Shown here in pieces: positions 41,877 to 50,143 of a DNA stretch of 64,000 nt. The DNA is from a bacterium (lineage in GTDB: Bacteria > Pseudomonadota > Gammaproteobacteria > Pseudomonadales > Moraxellaceae). Position 1 is the first letter of the stretch; every line of letters starts with the position of its first letter. The notes beneath the pieces were generated by a model. The model searched no databases. It saw nothing but the letters and a program-made list of their open reading frames with translations, and had not been told where the DNA came from. Where the stretch lies: the NCBI GenBank assembly GCA_029945725.1, contig JAQSDB010000003.1, positions 62,001 to 126,000 on the forward strand, written 5' to 3'. Both the position numbers and the translations under genes were made by a program.

Positions 41877-42485
41877 TTACGCTGGATCAATATAATTATT
41901 ATCAGCGACAAGCTCATCCAATCGCCTCATGACAGATTTTGAAAGATAGTAGTAGTCTATAACTTCATCAATTGTCAGGAACCCTGCCCCACGCTCATAA
42001 CCATGCACGGCCTCATTTCTTATGCTTCTTAACCTCTCAAGAAGCTCAACCTCCTCAGGCTTTATCTCTCCCAAGACGCCCAGTCGAGCAATAAATTTCT
42101 CACTGCTCGTAAATCGCATAAGGCCATTCTTCTGTATCACTTTTATAAGCCTAAGTTCTAACTCCTTCCATAGCTTGACTATCGCCATCGCAGGATCAAT
42201 CTTCGCCATCTCCAGAACTTCACGCCCCATGTCATCCATCTCAGAAGGGCATTCTCCTTCGACATAGCTGCTATCAATATCAATAGCCATCTTCTTTGCT
42301 GCCAGAAAGTCATCACGCAAGATCAACTCGATATCTTTATATTTTATTGACCTAACAAAACCAGATATCTTTCCTCCATTATTAATAAGAGCCCTTAAAA
42401 TAAAAATTACCGTTAAGGGCCAAGCAAGGCTCGCCACAATATGCGAAATAAAATCATATACACCCATAAAAACCTCAACATCCAT
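41877..42485 (-). CDS. Membrane-anchored HEPN-like protein
   Basis: A 202-residue protein with one N-terminal membrane segment (about 12-32, SHIVASLAWPLTVIFILRAL), a linker, and a helical domain (about 90-200) containing LLERLRSIRNEAVHGYERG. R-N-E-A-V-H is the RNxxxH motif of HEPN nucleases, also seen in DUF4145-like proteins. Such proteins often cut RNA in toxin-antitoxin or antiviral systems. The gene is AT-rich compared with its flanks, pointing to transfer. No antitoxin-like partner adjoins it. Function is inferred. Confidence 0.7.
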   Translation of the reverse strand: MDVEVFMGVYDFISHIVASLAWPLTVIFILRALINNGGKISGFVRSIKYKDIELILRDDFLAAKKMAIDIDSSYVEGECPSEMDDMGREVLEMAKIDPAMAIVKLWKELELRLIKVIQKNGLMRFTSSEKFIARLGVLGEIKPEEVELLERLRSIRNEAVHGYERGAGFLTIDEVIDYYYLSKSVMRRLDELVADNNYIDPA

Positions 42486-42765
42486 TAATCCTGAAAAATT
42501 TCCCTCGGGAGCACAATCTCTTTATTTTCTTACTATTGCTGATCGCACCCCAACTCATTAAAAAATAGAGCCCGTGCCATGAGTTTGACGCCAGTGAAAC
42601 CCTCCCTCTTATTGAACACCAGTCAAATCACCTTCACCTGCCTCACTAGACATTACTCATATGTAATCACGAAATAAAATAGAAGCCTGACAGCAATGCT
42701 ACTAGCTAAAGAGTATTAGTTTGACGATGCTAACGAATGGGAAATGGCACAGAAGGCCGCAGGAG

Positions 42766-43971
42766 CTATGTCTTAATATGGAGAGTTCGAGCTATATGAT
42801 CCACCTTAAATGCCATAGATCCATTAAAAGCCTTATCTAATTGCTTCATGGTAGCCGGACTCCCATTAATAAGGACACGCCAATATACTGAGTCGAACTC
42901 GTTCAGTACTACGCCTTCGTCCTCTGAGTCCGTTCTGTGTAAGACGATGTCGCCTGTTGCCTTAATCTCGTAGAAGAGATCAGCACGAGTTTGACTTGTT
43001 CTTTCAACACGAATTCGGATTTCATCCGTTTCCGCAAGAATAACAGACTGGCCAATCTGAATATCTGAAGGAATATTGACTTCCTCAACAATGTTTTCAC
43101 CGTCAAGTTTTCCACCCACCATACCACTATCCGACTTTTTAACATCAGCAAAAAGTGCTGTAATTTCGTCCCTCGTCCCGACCAAGAATGTGCTGGCGAG
43201 TGAGAGGCACAGGGACGTGTAGTTTTCCTCTGCAGGAGTTGGCAGTCCGCAGCCTCGGCCATCTAAGCCACAACCTATGCGATAGAATGACATTGGCAAT
43301 CCGTGCACATGGGAGGAAAATAAGGTGTAAAGCCATCGAAAATACGTCTTTTCGATGCCGGCTTTTTCGGCAATATCTTCGTAAGATTGAACGTACGGCT
43401 TTTTCCCATTAAGGCATTTTTTTTGCTCACTCACTGCCAGTGAGTTGAAATGAGCATTCGAAATCAGCCGATCACGAATTTCATTAGCGTGCTCTCTATA
43501 TTTATCAGCTTCTTCTGTGTTTCCAAGCTCCGTGAATAGTTTTATGCGTGATGAGCAATCATGCATGTTAAATATGTTCCATCGACAATTCCATTCATCG
43601 TCTGAGCATTTATCTTCACATAGATAATAGAATGCAACTCTCAGTTCCAGCATAGTTCGCACTATGCCAGCAGCAGTAGAGTAGTCCCAGTGCTCAATCT
43701 TCTTATCAGCCCATGGCGTGAATGGCACCAACTGCGCAAGGCTGACCCCTCGAGTAATAAGTGCAGTAAAAAGCACAGATGCATAGTAGTGGCGTGTAGT
43801 TGGAGAGGGTATACCGCCATGTATCCTAGACACATACATACACTCGCGAACAACGTTGTCGAGCATATCCACTCGATCAAGATATTCTTTTGACGGATGA
43901 TTCCCGAGTCGGGCAGCGTCGATAATTGCTTCGTGCTCGTAATCAGGCGTGTCTGTCATAGGACGAACCAT
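42766..43971 (-). CDS. Hypothetical protein, DUF5677-like
   Basis: A 401-residue soluble protein. The middle part (about 70-270) is helical: GIVRTMLELRVAFYYLCEDKCSDDEWNCRWNIF, then CSSRIKLF and FRWLYTLFSSHVHGLPMSF, resembling DUF5677-like proteins with their conserved Arg, Glu and His. The C-terminal 120 residues are beta-rich with acidic surface segments. It contains more Cys than its neighbours. AT-rich codons match the adjacent HEPN-like gene and not the chromosome. No assigned function. Confidence 0.7.
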   Translation of the reverse strand: MVRPMTDTPDYEHEAIIDAARLGNHPSKEYLDRVDMLDNVVRECMYVSRIHGGIPSPTTRHYYASVLFTALITRGVSLAQLVPFTPWADKKIEHWDYSTAAGIVRTMLELRVAFYYLCEDKCSDDEWNCRWNIFNMHDCSSRIKLFTELGNTEEADKYREHANEIRDRLISNAHFNSLAVSEQKKCLNGKKPYVQSYEDIAEKAGIEKTYFRWLYTLFSSHVHGLPMSFYRIGCGLDGRGCGLPTPAEENYTSLCLSLASTFLVGTRDEITALFADVKKSDSGMVGGKLDGENIVEEVNIPSDIQIGQSVILAETDEIRIRVERTSQTRADLFYEIKATGDIVLHRTDSEDEGVVLNEFDSVYWRVLINGSPATMKQLDKAFNGSMAFKVDHIARTLHIKT

Positions 43972-44082
43972 TTTGCTTTCCTGCGAAATAGAACGAATAC
44001 CAGCGGAGATTGATGCTAGAGCCTATCAGCTCACCACCTCAAGTCTACGGCAGTAGTATCACATTAGGGGAAACTCAAAAAC

Positions 44083-44145
44083 CTGAAAGTTTCAGACCCA
44101 CTAACTGAAAGTCTTTCAGACTGTAATGTGAGTGACGTCACTCAC
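44083..44145 (+). repeat. Three consecutive palindromes
   Basis: CTGAAA-G-TTTCAG (44083-44095), CTGAAAG-T-CTTTCAG (44105-44119) and the perfect 18-mer GTGAGTGACGTCACTCAC (44128-44145), all within 63 bp. They lie upstream of the DUF5677-like gene (start 43971) and before a terminator. The first two share the same arms, like a doubled operator. Confidence 0.6.
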
Positions 44146-44160
44146 CAAACGGGTAATACA

Positions 44161-44187
44161 AAAAAGCCACCGCAAGGTGGCTTTTTT
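44161..44187 (+). terminator. Bidirectional terminator
   Basis: AAAAAGCCACC-GCAA-GGTGGCTTTTTT. It closes the minus-strand unit read from 45.5 kb and marks the right edge of the atypical block. Confidence 0.85.
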
Positions 44188-44254
44188 GTGAGCGCCAATC
44201 AAACCGTTCCGGACTCTTACTTTGGCTCCTTTCCTGAATCAACGGGCACCGGAT

Positions 44255-44464
44255 TCAGCGGCCAACCATGACCGGCGTATTGCCCTGCACGATCACGCAG
44301 TTCTTGCCTTCCCTGCATGCCTCGGAATAGCGCTTGATGGCTTCCAGAGGCACGAACTGCGCGGCATCCAGCCGCATGTGTTCGCGGCAGGTATTATCGG
44401 AATTGGCGCGGCTCATCTCGGCCTGCAATCTTGAGTCTTCCGGCAATTTGCGCTGCCCTTTCAT
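44255..44464 (-). CDS. Small hypothetical protein
   Basis: A 69-residue frame downstream of the epimerase gene, with two cysteines (TCREHMRLDAAQF and GKNCVIVQG) and no membrane segment. The likely start is ATG 44464; a TTG at 44485 is possible. A 7-bp hairpin (AACGCCG/CGGCGTT at 44484-44502) separates it from the gene before. Codon use is chromosomal. The ribosome site is weak, so this is tentative. Confidence 0.4.
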   Translation of the reverse strand: MKGQRKLPEDSRLQAEMSRANSDNTCREHMRLDAAQFVPLEAIKRYSEACREGKNCVIVQGNTPVMVGR

Positions 44465-44500
44465 CTTGACGCGCTGATGTTGCAACGCCGGAAGGCGGCG

Positions 44501-45535
44501 TTAACCTGCCACATGAATATGCTCACCGGTTTCGCGCAGCCAGGTTTCGGAGCGGCGCATGCCTTCGGCCAGTCCGACCTTCGGAACATAACCGAGCAGG
44601 CGGCGGGCCTTGTCTGTGCCATAGCCGCCGGGCCGCGCAAACATCCGCATGGTGTCGGGTGCCGTTTCATCCTGGATGCGGAACACGCGGTTGAACTGCC
44701 GCACCGCGCGCGTCAGCAAGAGCATGGGCTGCAACCAAAGCGTGGGTGGCGCGCCTTTGCGTCCGGCCCAGTGCCAGTGGTGCGTAAAGAAATCACGGCA
44801 GCTCACCGGCTCGTTGCCCCACAGGATAAAGATTTGTCCGCTGCCGACGGCAAGACCGGCGGCCAGCATCACGCCATCCAGCAGATCATCGACATACACC
44901 GGCGTGAACGTGCCCTTGCCGCCATCGGGCAGCAACAGGCGACCGCGCCGTGCCATGTGCAGCGGCTCCAGCAGCCACGCACGGGAGCCGGGCCCATACA
45001 CGTCACCCGGACGGATGATGGTGCAGTCGATTTCGCCGGCAGCATGCGCGGCCAGCACCACGTGCTCGCTGGCGCCCTTGCCAACGCCATAGCGGTAATC
45101 GGGACCGATAACGACCGGTGTGCGCTCGTCTGCGCCTGCGGGGTAATCAAAACCGAGCGCTGCAATCGATGAAAAATGTACAAAGCGTTTTGCACCGCCC
45201 GCCATCGCGGCATCCAGCGCCGTGCGGGTGCCGTCGACGGAAATCGTGCGGTACTGAGACCAGTCCGCCGACAGTGACACCACCGACGCGGTGTGAATGA
45301 ACAGGTCGCAGCCTTTTGCGTGCGCTGCCCATGTCTCCGGCCGCATGAGATCGCCGGCAACCACATTGCGCGCAGGATCAGCCTGAAAATCCATGCCGCG
45401 GGTTTCACAACCGAGATCGCGATACCGTTGCAACAATGCGCGGCCGATGAAGCCGCTGGCACCGGTGACGAATACCGCTTTTGGAACGTCAGGCTCCTGA
45501 CCATCGGCACCCACGGGCATTTTCACAGTCGTCAT
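44501..45535 (-). CDS. NAD-dependent epimerase/dehydratase (3beta-HSD-like)
   Basis: A 344-residue extended SDR enzyme. The Rossmann motif is TGASGFIGRALLQRY, with FIHTASVVS, the catalytic Tyr and Lys in YRYGVGKGASE, and RPGDVYGPGS. Wording is close to 3beta-hydroxysteroid dehydrogenase/isomerase-like and sterol-type reductases. ATG 45535 follows GGAGAACGG. It is the fifth gene of the BVMO operon, 31 bp after the DUF2505 gene. It may oxidise or reduce a sterol- or terpene-like ketone (inference). Confidence 0.87.
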   Translation of the reverse strand: MTTVKMPVGADGQEPDVPKAVFVTGASGFIGRALLQRYRDLGCETRGMDFQADPARNVVAGDLMRPETWAAHAKGCDLFIHTASVVSLSADWSQYRTISVDGTRTALDAAMAGGAKRFVHFSSIAALGFDYPAGADERTPVVIGPDYRYGVGKGASEHVVLAAHAAGEIDCTIIRPGDVYGPGSRAWLLEPLHMARRGRLLLPDGGKGTFTPVYVDDLLDGVMLAAGLAVGSGQIFILWGNEPVSCRDFFTHHWHWAGRKGAPPTLWLQPMLLLTRAVRQFNRVFRIQDETAPDTMRMFARPGGYGTDKARRLLGYVPKVGLAEGMRRSETWLRETGEHIHVAG

Positions 45536-45566
45536 CTCCGTTCTCCTGGTGTTGGCCGGACACATG

Positions 45567-46058
45567 TCACGCATCGCCCTTGATGATGCCGAGACTGGCC
45601 TCGGTATCGCGCTGGAACTTCAGGCGCAGGTCGCGGGCCAGCAACTCTTCCAGCTTGCCGCCCAGAAGCGGCACGCTGACGCGGATATCGAAGGCCAGTT
45701 CTTCAACAGAGCCGCCGGCACGATCCTGCAACGTCATCTCGCAGTTGAGGCGAACCGGCATGCCCTTGAATTCGATCTGCAGACTGCCTTTGCAGCTTGT
45801 ACGGTCCCAGGAATCGGTCTGCACCAGCGTGATGGTGGATGGCACCAGTGCGCGTGCAAACGAGGGAATGGGCACTTCTACCGGCACATCGCGCGTTACC
45901 GTGATCGTGGAGCAGCTGCCTGCGGTTTCCGAACGGGTAACGCGCACATTGGTTGCGCCCTGCGCGACGTACTTGCGCACGAAAAAATCCGGATCGGTAA
46001 AAAAGCGGAAAAGTTCTTCACGGGGAACGGGGTAATTGATGGTGTCGTGGTATTTCAT
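45567..46058 (-). CDS. DUF2505 / SRPBCC-fold protein
   Basis: A 163-residue protein of the START-like superfamily: start MKYHDTINYPVPREELFRFFTDPDFFVRKYV, then GKLEELLARDLRLKFQRDTEASL near the end, as in DUF2505. The fold encloses a hydrophobic cavity and commonly binds lipids. Its ATG overlaps the SDR stop (ATGA), so it is co-translated within the BVMO operon and may carry the substrate. Confidence 0.85.
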   Translation of the reverse strand: MKYHDTINYPVPREELFRFFTDPDFFVRKYVAQGATNVRVTRSETAGSCSTITVTRDVPVEVPIPSFARALVPSTITLVQTDSWDRTSCKGSLQIEFKGMPVRLNCEMTLQDRAGGSVEELAFDIRVSVPLLGGKLEELLARDLRLKFQRDTEASLGIIKGDA

Positions 46059-46912
46059 TTCTGGCTCCCGGTTGCAGGACGGCTGCGCATGCGGACAACA
46101 GCAGTGAAAATGCGCTGGTAGAAAGACGGCAGCAGGCGCGCCATCCAGTCGTAAAGGCGGGCATCCGGCCCGACCAGCACACGGCGCCGGTTGCGGCGCA
46201 CGGCATTGACGATGATGCCGGCGGCACGCTCAGGCGTGGTGAAGAAACTGAGTTCGAACTCGCGCGTGGCCTCGGCGGCGGGTCGGCCGGTCAGCGCCGA
46301 CACGCTGGCGTCGACGCGCGCCGCCTTTGCGATATTGGTCTTGATGCCGCCGGGATGGACACAGGTCGCACTCACGCAGGAGCTGGCCAGCTCAAGATCC
46401 TGGCGCAGCGATTCGGTGAAGCCGCGCACGGCAAACTTGCTGGCGTTGTATCCGCTCATCAGCGGCTGCGCCGTGAGGCCGAAGACGCTGGAAATATTGA
46501 CGATGTGTCCTTCACCCGATGCTTCGAGCAAGGGCAGGAATGCCTTGGTGCCGTAGATCACGCCCCAGAAATTAATGCGCATGATCCACTCGTAGTCTTC
46601 GATGCGGAGCGCCGGCACGGCGCCGGAAAGCGCAACGCCGGCATTGTTGACCACGATGTTGCAGCTGCCGAAGCGGCTTCGTGTTGCCTCGGCCCAGGCC
46701 GCAACGTCTTCACGCGAACCCACGTCGACCCGCTGCGTCATTACCTCGACGCCTTCACGCGCCAGAGCATCGGCCGTGGCCGTCACCGCGTCCAGATTGA
46801 TGTCGCACAGCGACAGCCGGGCGCCATGACGGGCGAATTCCTGCGCCAGGGCGCGACCAATGCCGGAGCCGGCGCCGGAGATGGCGACGACGCGCCCTTT
46901 CAGTTGCTTCAT
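46055..46912 (-). CDS. Short-chain dehydrogenase/reductase
   Basis: A 285-residue classical SDR. The cofactor motif is SGAGSGIGRALAQEF with DIN at the end of strand 2 (NAD-type), then NNAGVAL, catalytic Ser in NISSVFG and Tyr-Lys in SGYNASKFAVRG. The C-terminal extension (DWMARLLPSFYQRIF) is typical of the SadH-like group. It is coupled by ATGA overlaps to the hydrolase gene before and DUF2505 gene after. It probably interconverts an alcohol and the ketone used or formed by the BVMO. Confidence 0.93.
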   Translation of the reverse strand: MKQLKGRVVAISGAGSGIGRALAQEFARHGARLSLCDINLDAVTATADALAREGVEVMTQRVDVGSREDVAAWAEATRSRFGSCNIVVNNAGVALSGAVPALRIEDYEWIMRINFWGVIYGTKAFLPLLEASGEGHIVNISSVFGLTAQPLMSGYNASKFAVRGFTESLRQDLELASSCVSATCVHPGGIKTNIAKAARVDASVSALTGRPAAEATREFELSFFTTPERAAGIIVNAVRRNRRRVLVGPDARLYDWMARLLPSFYQRIFTAVVRMRSRPATGSQK

Positions 46913-47874
46913 CACGGATTCCTCTCGATAAAGGCCAGCACGTCGTGCGCGCTGCGAGCCGGGTCCTCGACCATGGGCATGTGCCCGAGGTCGTCGTAAA
47001 TCACACGGCGCGCACCGGGAATGCCCTTCGCCCACTTTGCGGCGGCCGACACATGCACCAGCCGGTCCTGCGCCCCCCACATCACCAGCACCGGCACATG
47101 AATGGAGGCGAGCGAATCATCCAGCAGGCCGACGTGGTGAAAATCGCGGAAGATGCGAGCGAGTTGTGCACGCTGAGCGATGTAGCGCGCGCCGATGAAA
47201 TCCAGCGTGGCGCCGGGCACCCATGGCGCCTTTGCCATGGTCATGCCGTAGAAACGCCGGAAATCTTCCTGCGTCGACACTTCGAAAGGATTGCGGCCCG
47301 CCGCCACCATGCGGTCCATTTCGCTGGGCAGGGACGAGATCACGCCGGCGGCATCCATCAGCGTTGCCGATGCCACGCGATCGCCGTGGTCATGCGCCAT
47401 GCGCGCCGCGATGAAGCCGCCCATGGAATTGCCCACCAGATGCGCGCGCCTGATGCCGAGCACATCCATCACGCGCAGCACGCGTGCCGCCTGCGAGACG
47501 GTGTCGTAATGCAGCGCCGGATCAAACGGCGTATCGCCATGGCCGGGCAGATCAACAATGACAACGCGGTAGCGCGACGTGAAATGACGCGCAAAGCGCA
47601 CCCACACATCCTTGTCGGCGCTGTAGCCGTGAATCATGACAACAGTGCCAAGCGGTGCTGCAGGGCCGCCCTGATACGTCATCAGGCGCGCATCGCCGCC
47701 CTCCACTTCGGCGCGGTGCAGACCGTAAAGCGCTGTCTCGATCTGCATGTCTGCGGCATAGAGCTTGCCGCCAATGGCCGGATACGTTGCCACGCTCGCC
47801 ACCACCGCAATGGTGGTGACGGCGAGCGCCACCAGCGCTCGTGTTAAATATTTTTTCACGGGGGTTTCCTTCAC
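46912..47874 (-). CDS. Alpha/beta hydrolase with membrane anchor
   Basis: A 320-residue hydrolase. A hydrophobic anchor or uncleaved signal at about 10-33 is followed by the core: HGYSADKDVW, DLPGHGDTPF, nucleophile elbow VGNSMGGF (Ser), acid in WGAQDRLV, and His in DDLGHMPM. A lipolytic esterase that could open the ester made by the BVMO is the natural reading. The start is GTG 47874, chosen because GTGA overlaps the BVMO stop; a GTG at 47859 is possible. Confidence 0.9.
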   Translation of the reverse strand: MKETPVKKYLTRALVALAVTTIAVVASVATYPAIGGKLYAADMQIETALYGLHRAEVEGGDARLMTYQGGPAAPLGTVVMIHGYSADKDVWVRFARHFTSRYRVVIVDLPGHGDTPFDPALHYDTVSQAARVLRVMDVLGIRRAHLVGNSMGGFIAARMAHDHGDRVASATLMDAAGVISSLPSEMDRMVAAGRNPFEVSTQEDFRRFYGMTMAKAPWVPGATLDFIGARYIAQRAQLARIFRDFHHVGLLDDSLASIHVPVLVMWGAQDRLVHVSAAAKWAKGIPGARRVIYDDLGHMPMVEDPARSAHDVLAFIERNP

Positions 47875-49328
47875 GACATTTCGTGGTGTTCAGGCCGGAA
47901 GCGGTTGGCCATCTGCCGGAAGGTGAAGCTGAAGCCGGGAAACATGGCGATGACATGGCCGCTCTTCGACTGGTACCAGCTGTGGCAGCCGCCGGATTTC
48001 CACACGGTGCGTTCCATCTCGCGGTGAATCATGCCGGTGTAGTCCGCCTCCGCCTCCGGCCTTACGTCCACCACGCGCTTGCCGGCTTTTTTCATCGCCT
48101 CGATGCTTTTCATGATGTAGTTCATCTGCGCCTCGATCACGAAAATGGCCGAGGTGTGGCCGATGCCGGTATTGGGCCCGGTGACCACGAAGAAATTGGG
48201 AAAGCCCGGCACGGTGGTGCCGAGATAGGCGCGCGGAAATTCGGCCCAGACATCACCCAGCGCGCACCCGCCCTTGCCCGTTACCGGATAGGAGATGACA
48301 CCGTCGGTGGCGTCGTAGCCGGTGGAATACACGATGACATCAAGCGGAATATCCTGACCGTCACGGGTACGGATGCCGGTCGGCGTGATCGCATCGATGC
48401 CGCCGTCGCGTGTGTGCAGGGTCACGTTGTCACGGCACAGGGCCGGATACAGCGTGTTGGAGAGAATCACGCGCTTGCAGCCAATGGTGTAGTCCGGCGT
48501 GACTGCTGCGCGTAGGGCCGGATCGCTGATCTGGCGACGGATATGGCGCAGTGCCGCGCGCTGCGCAAACAGCTTGAGCAGGCGCTGCGAATACTTGAAG
48601 CCGATCACGCGCGCCTCCAGCTCCCAGTAGATCAGCGTGCGCAGCAGCTTGTGCAGGGGCTTGATGCCGAGCAGTTTGCGCTGCCACGGCGAAAACCTGC
48701 GGTCCGGGCGCGGCATCACCCAGTGTGGCGTGCGCTGGAATACATGCAGGTGCCCCACTTCCGGCGCGATGGCCGGAATGGCCTGCGCTGCCGAGGCACC
48801 GCTGCCGATGATGGCCACGCGCCTGCCCTTCAGGCTGACGTCGTGGTTCCAGTCATTGGTGTGGAAGGTCGTGCCCTGGAAACTGTCGCGGCCCTTGAAA
48901 TTGGGGATCACCGGCGTGCTCAGCGGGCCGGAGGCGTTGATCACGATGCGCGCTGTGAACTCGCCGCGCGCGCCGGTACGGATGCGCCAGCGTTGCGCCG
49001 CCTCGTCCCAGCTCACCGCCTGCACATTGCAGCCGGTCTCGGTGCGTTCGCGCAGCTTGTACTTGTCGATCACGTATTCCGTGTATTCCTGCAGCTCGGC
49101 CTGCTCCACAAACATCTGCGACCACTGGTAGGGCTCGAAGGAAATGGAATAGAGCGGGGACTGCACATCCACGGCGGCACCGGGGTAGCTGTTCTGGCAC
49201 CAGGTGCCGCCCATGAAATCGCGGCGCTCCAGCAGCCGGAAGTCGGTGATGCCGCGCTGCAGCAGGTTGATGGCCGCGCACTGCCCGCCAAAGCCGCTCC
49301 CGATGATGATGATGTCGTAGTTCTGCAT
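47871..49328 (-). CDS. Baeyer-Villiger-type flavin monooxygenase
   Basis: A 485-residue FAD- and NADPH-dependent enzyme converting ketones to esters or lactones. The first dinucleotide motif is GSGFGGQCAA and the second GSGASAAQA. Between them is the BVMO fingerprint FQGTTFHTNDW (F-x-G-x-x-x-H-x-x-x-W). GTWCQNSYPGAAVDVQS near the start is typical. ATG 49328 precedes the first motif; the frame is open to 49547 but that would run through the operators. It is the first gene of the operon, followed by hydrolase and SDR. The order resembles mymA-lipR-SDR of mycobacteria. Confidence 0.94.
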   Translation of the reverse strand: MQNYDIIIIGSGFGGQCAAINLLQRGITDFRLLERRDFMGGTWCQNSYPGAAVDVQSPLYSISFEPYQWSQMFVEQAELQEYTEYVIDKYKLRERTETGCNVQAVSWDEAAQRWRIRTGARGEFTARIVINASGPLSTPVIPNFKGRDSFQGTTFHTNDWNHDVSLKGRRVAIIGSGASAAQAIPAIAPEVGHLHVFQRTPHWVMPRPDRRFSPWQRKLLGIKPLHKLLRTLIYWELEARVIGFKYSQRLLKLFAQRAALRHIRRQISDPALRAAVTPDYTIGCKRVILSNTLYPALCRDNVTLHTRDGGIDAITPTGIRTRDGQDIPLDVIVYSTGYDATDGVISYPVTGKGGCALGDVWAEFPRAYLGTTVPGFPNFFVVTGPNTGIGHTSAIFVIEAQMNYIMKSIEAMKKAGKRVVDVRPEAEADYTGMIHREMERTVWKSGGCHSWYQSKSGHVIAMFPGFSFTFRQMANRFRPEHHEMS

Positions 49329-49362
49329 GCGTCCCCCGTTGCTGCCCCGCCGCCAGTAATTC

Positions 49363-49407
49363 TGACGACAACCGTCGTCAATATAATTCTGATGACGGTT
49401 GTCATCA
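49363..49407 (+). promoter_or_regulatory. Paired TetR operators over divergent promoters
   Basis: Two 18-bp palindromes, TGACGACAACCGTCGTCA (49363-49380) and TGATGACGGTTGTCATCA (49390-49407), consensus TGAYGAC-N4-GTCRTCA. The spacer is AT-rich. Predicted promoters overlap them. For tetR, TTGTCA (49399-49404), 17 bp, GATACT (49422-49427). For the BVMO operon on the minus strand, TTGATG (49408-49403), 17 bp, TATATT (49385-49380). This is a classic autoregulated divergent arrangement. Confidence 0.8.
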
Positions 49408-49465
49408 ATTACTTTCGGTCGGATACTGGCCGGATACTGCGGAAGCAGGCTGGGACGAGCCAGGT

Positions 49466-50143
49466 ATGTCAGGCATGAAAGACGAGCACACACCGCGAAC
49501 ACTGCAACGCAACTATGGCGGCGAAGCGCCCGAGCTGCGCATGGCACGCCGTCGCGCCCGCTTCATTGAGGCAGGCGCGGTTTTGTTCAGCCGTATCGGT
49601 TACCGCAAGACCACCATGCGCGCCCTGTGCACGGAGGCCGGTCTGACCGACCGTTATTTCTACGAATCCTTCGCTTCCATCGAGGACTTGCTGGTGGCGG
49701 TCTACGAAGAGCTGATGGGGGAAATGCAGGGCAGCATCATGGTGGCGCTGCAGGAAGCCGGCCCCGGCCGGGACACCGATGCCCTCATTGATACCGGTCT
49801 GGATGCTTTCTTCCGGCAGGTCGAGAACACGGCCGCGGCACGCGTGATCTGGCTTGAAGTACTGGGCGTGAGCCCGCGGGTTGACCAGGTCTACAACCGC
49901 GGTCTCCGCGGCTTTGCAGAATTCATGCTCATGCTGAGCCGCACGGTGGCACCGCAATGGCCGGTGCCGGACGAGATTGCCCGTGTTGTTGCCATGGGCA
50001 TGATCGGCGCCGCCAGCGAAGCCGCCAAAGACTGGCTCATGAGCGGCTACCAGCGGCCGCGCGAACACCTGGTGCGAGGCATCGCCATGATCTTCAAGGG
50101 CATCCTGCTGGTCACGAAGGCCGCTCCGGATCAGGTGGACTAG
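49466..50143 (+). CDS. TetR/AcrR-family repressor
   Basis: A 225-residue regulator. The N-terminal helix-turn-helix is ARFIEAGAVLFSRIGYRKTTMRALCTEAGLTDRYFYESFASIEDLLVAVYEE. A helical ligand domain follows (about 85-215). It is divergent from the BVMO operon and presumably binds the two palindromes between them, released by a substrate or product of the pathway. Starts at 49466 and 49475 are both possible. Confidence 0.93.
   Translation: MSGMKDEHTPRTLQRNYGGEAPELRMARRRARFIEAGAVLFSRIGYRKTTMRALCTEAGLTDRYFYESFASIEDLLVAVYEELMGEMQGSIMVALQEAGPGRDTDALIDTGLDAFFRQVENTAAARVIWLEVLGVSPRVDQVYNRGLRGFAEFMLMLSRTVAPQWPVPDEIARVVAMGMIGAASEAAKDWLMSGYQRPREHLVRGIAMIFKGILLVTKAAPDQVD

Noticed and set aside
40290-44220. 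A tmRNA-derived att repeat flanking the island
   Set aside because: I looked for a second copy of the tmRNA 3' end near the right edge and did not see one. Integration by a site-specific element is therefore unproven.
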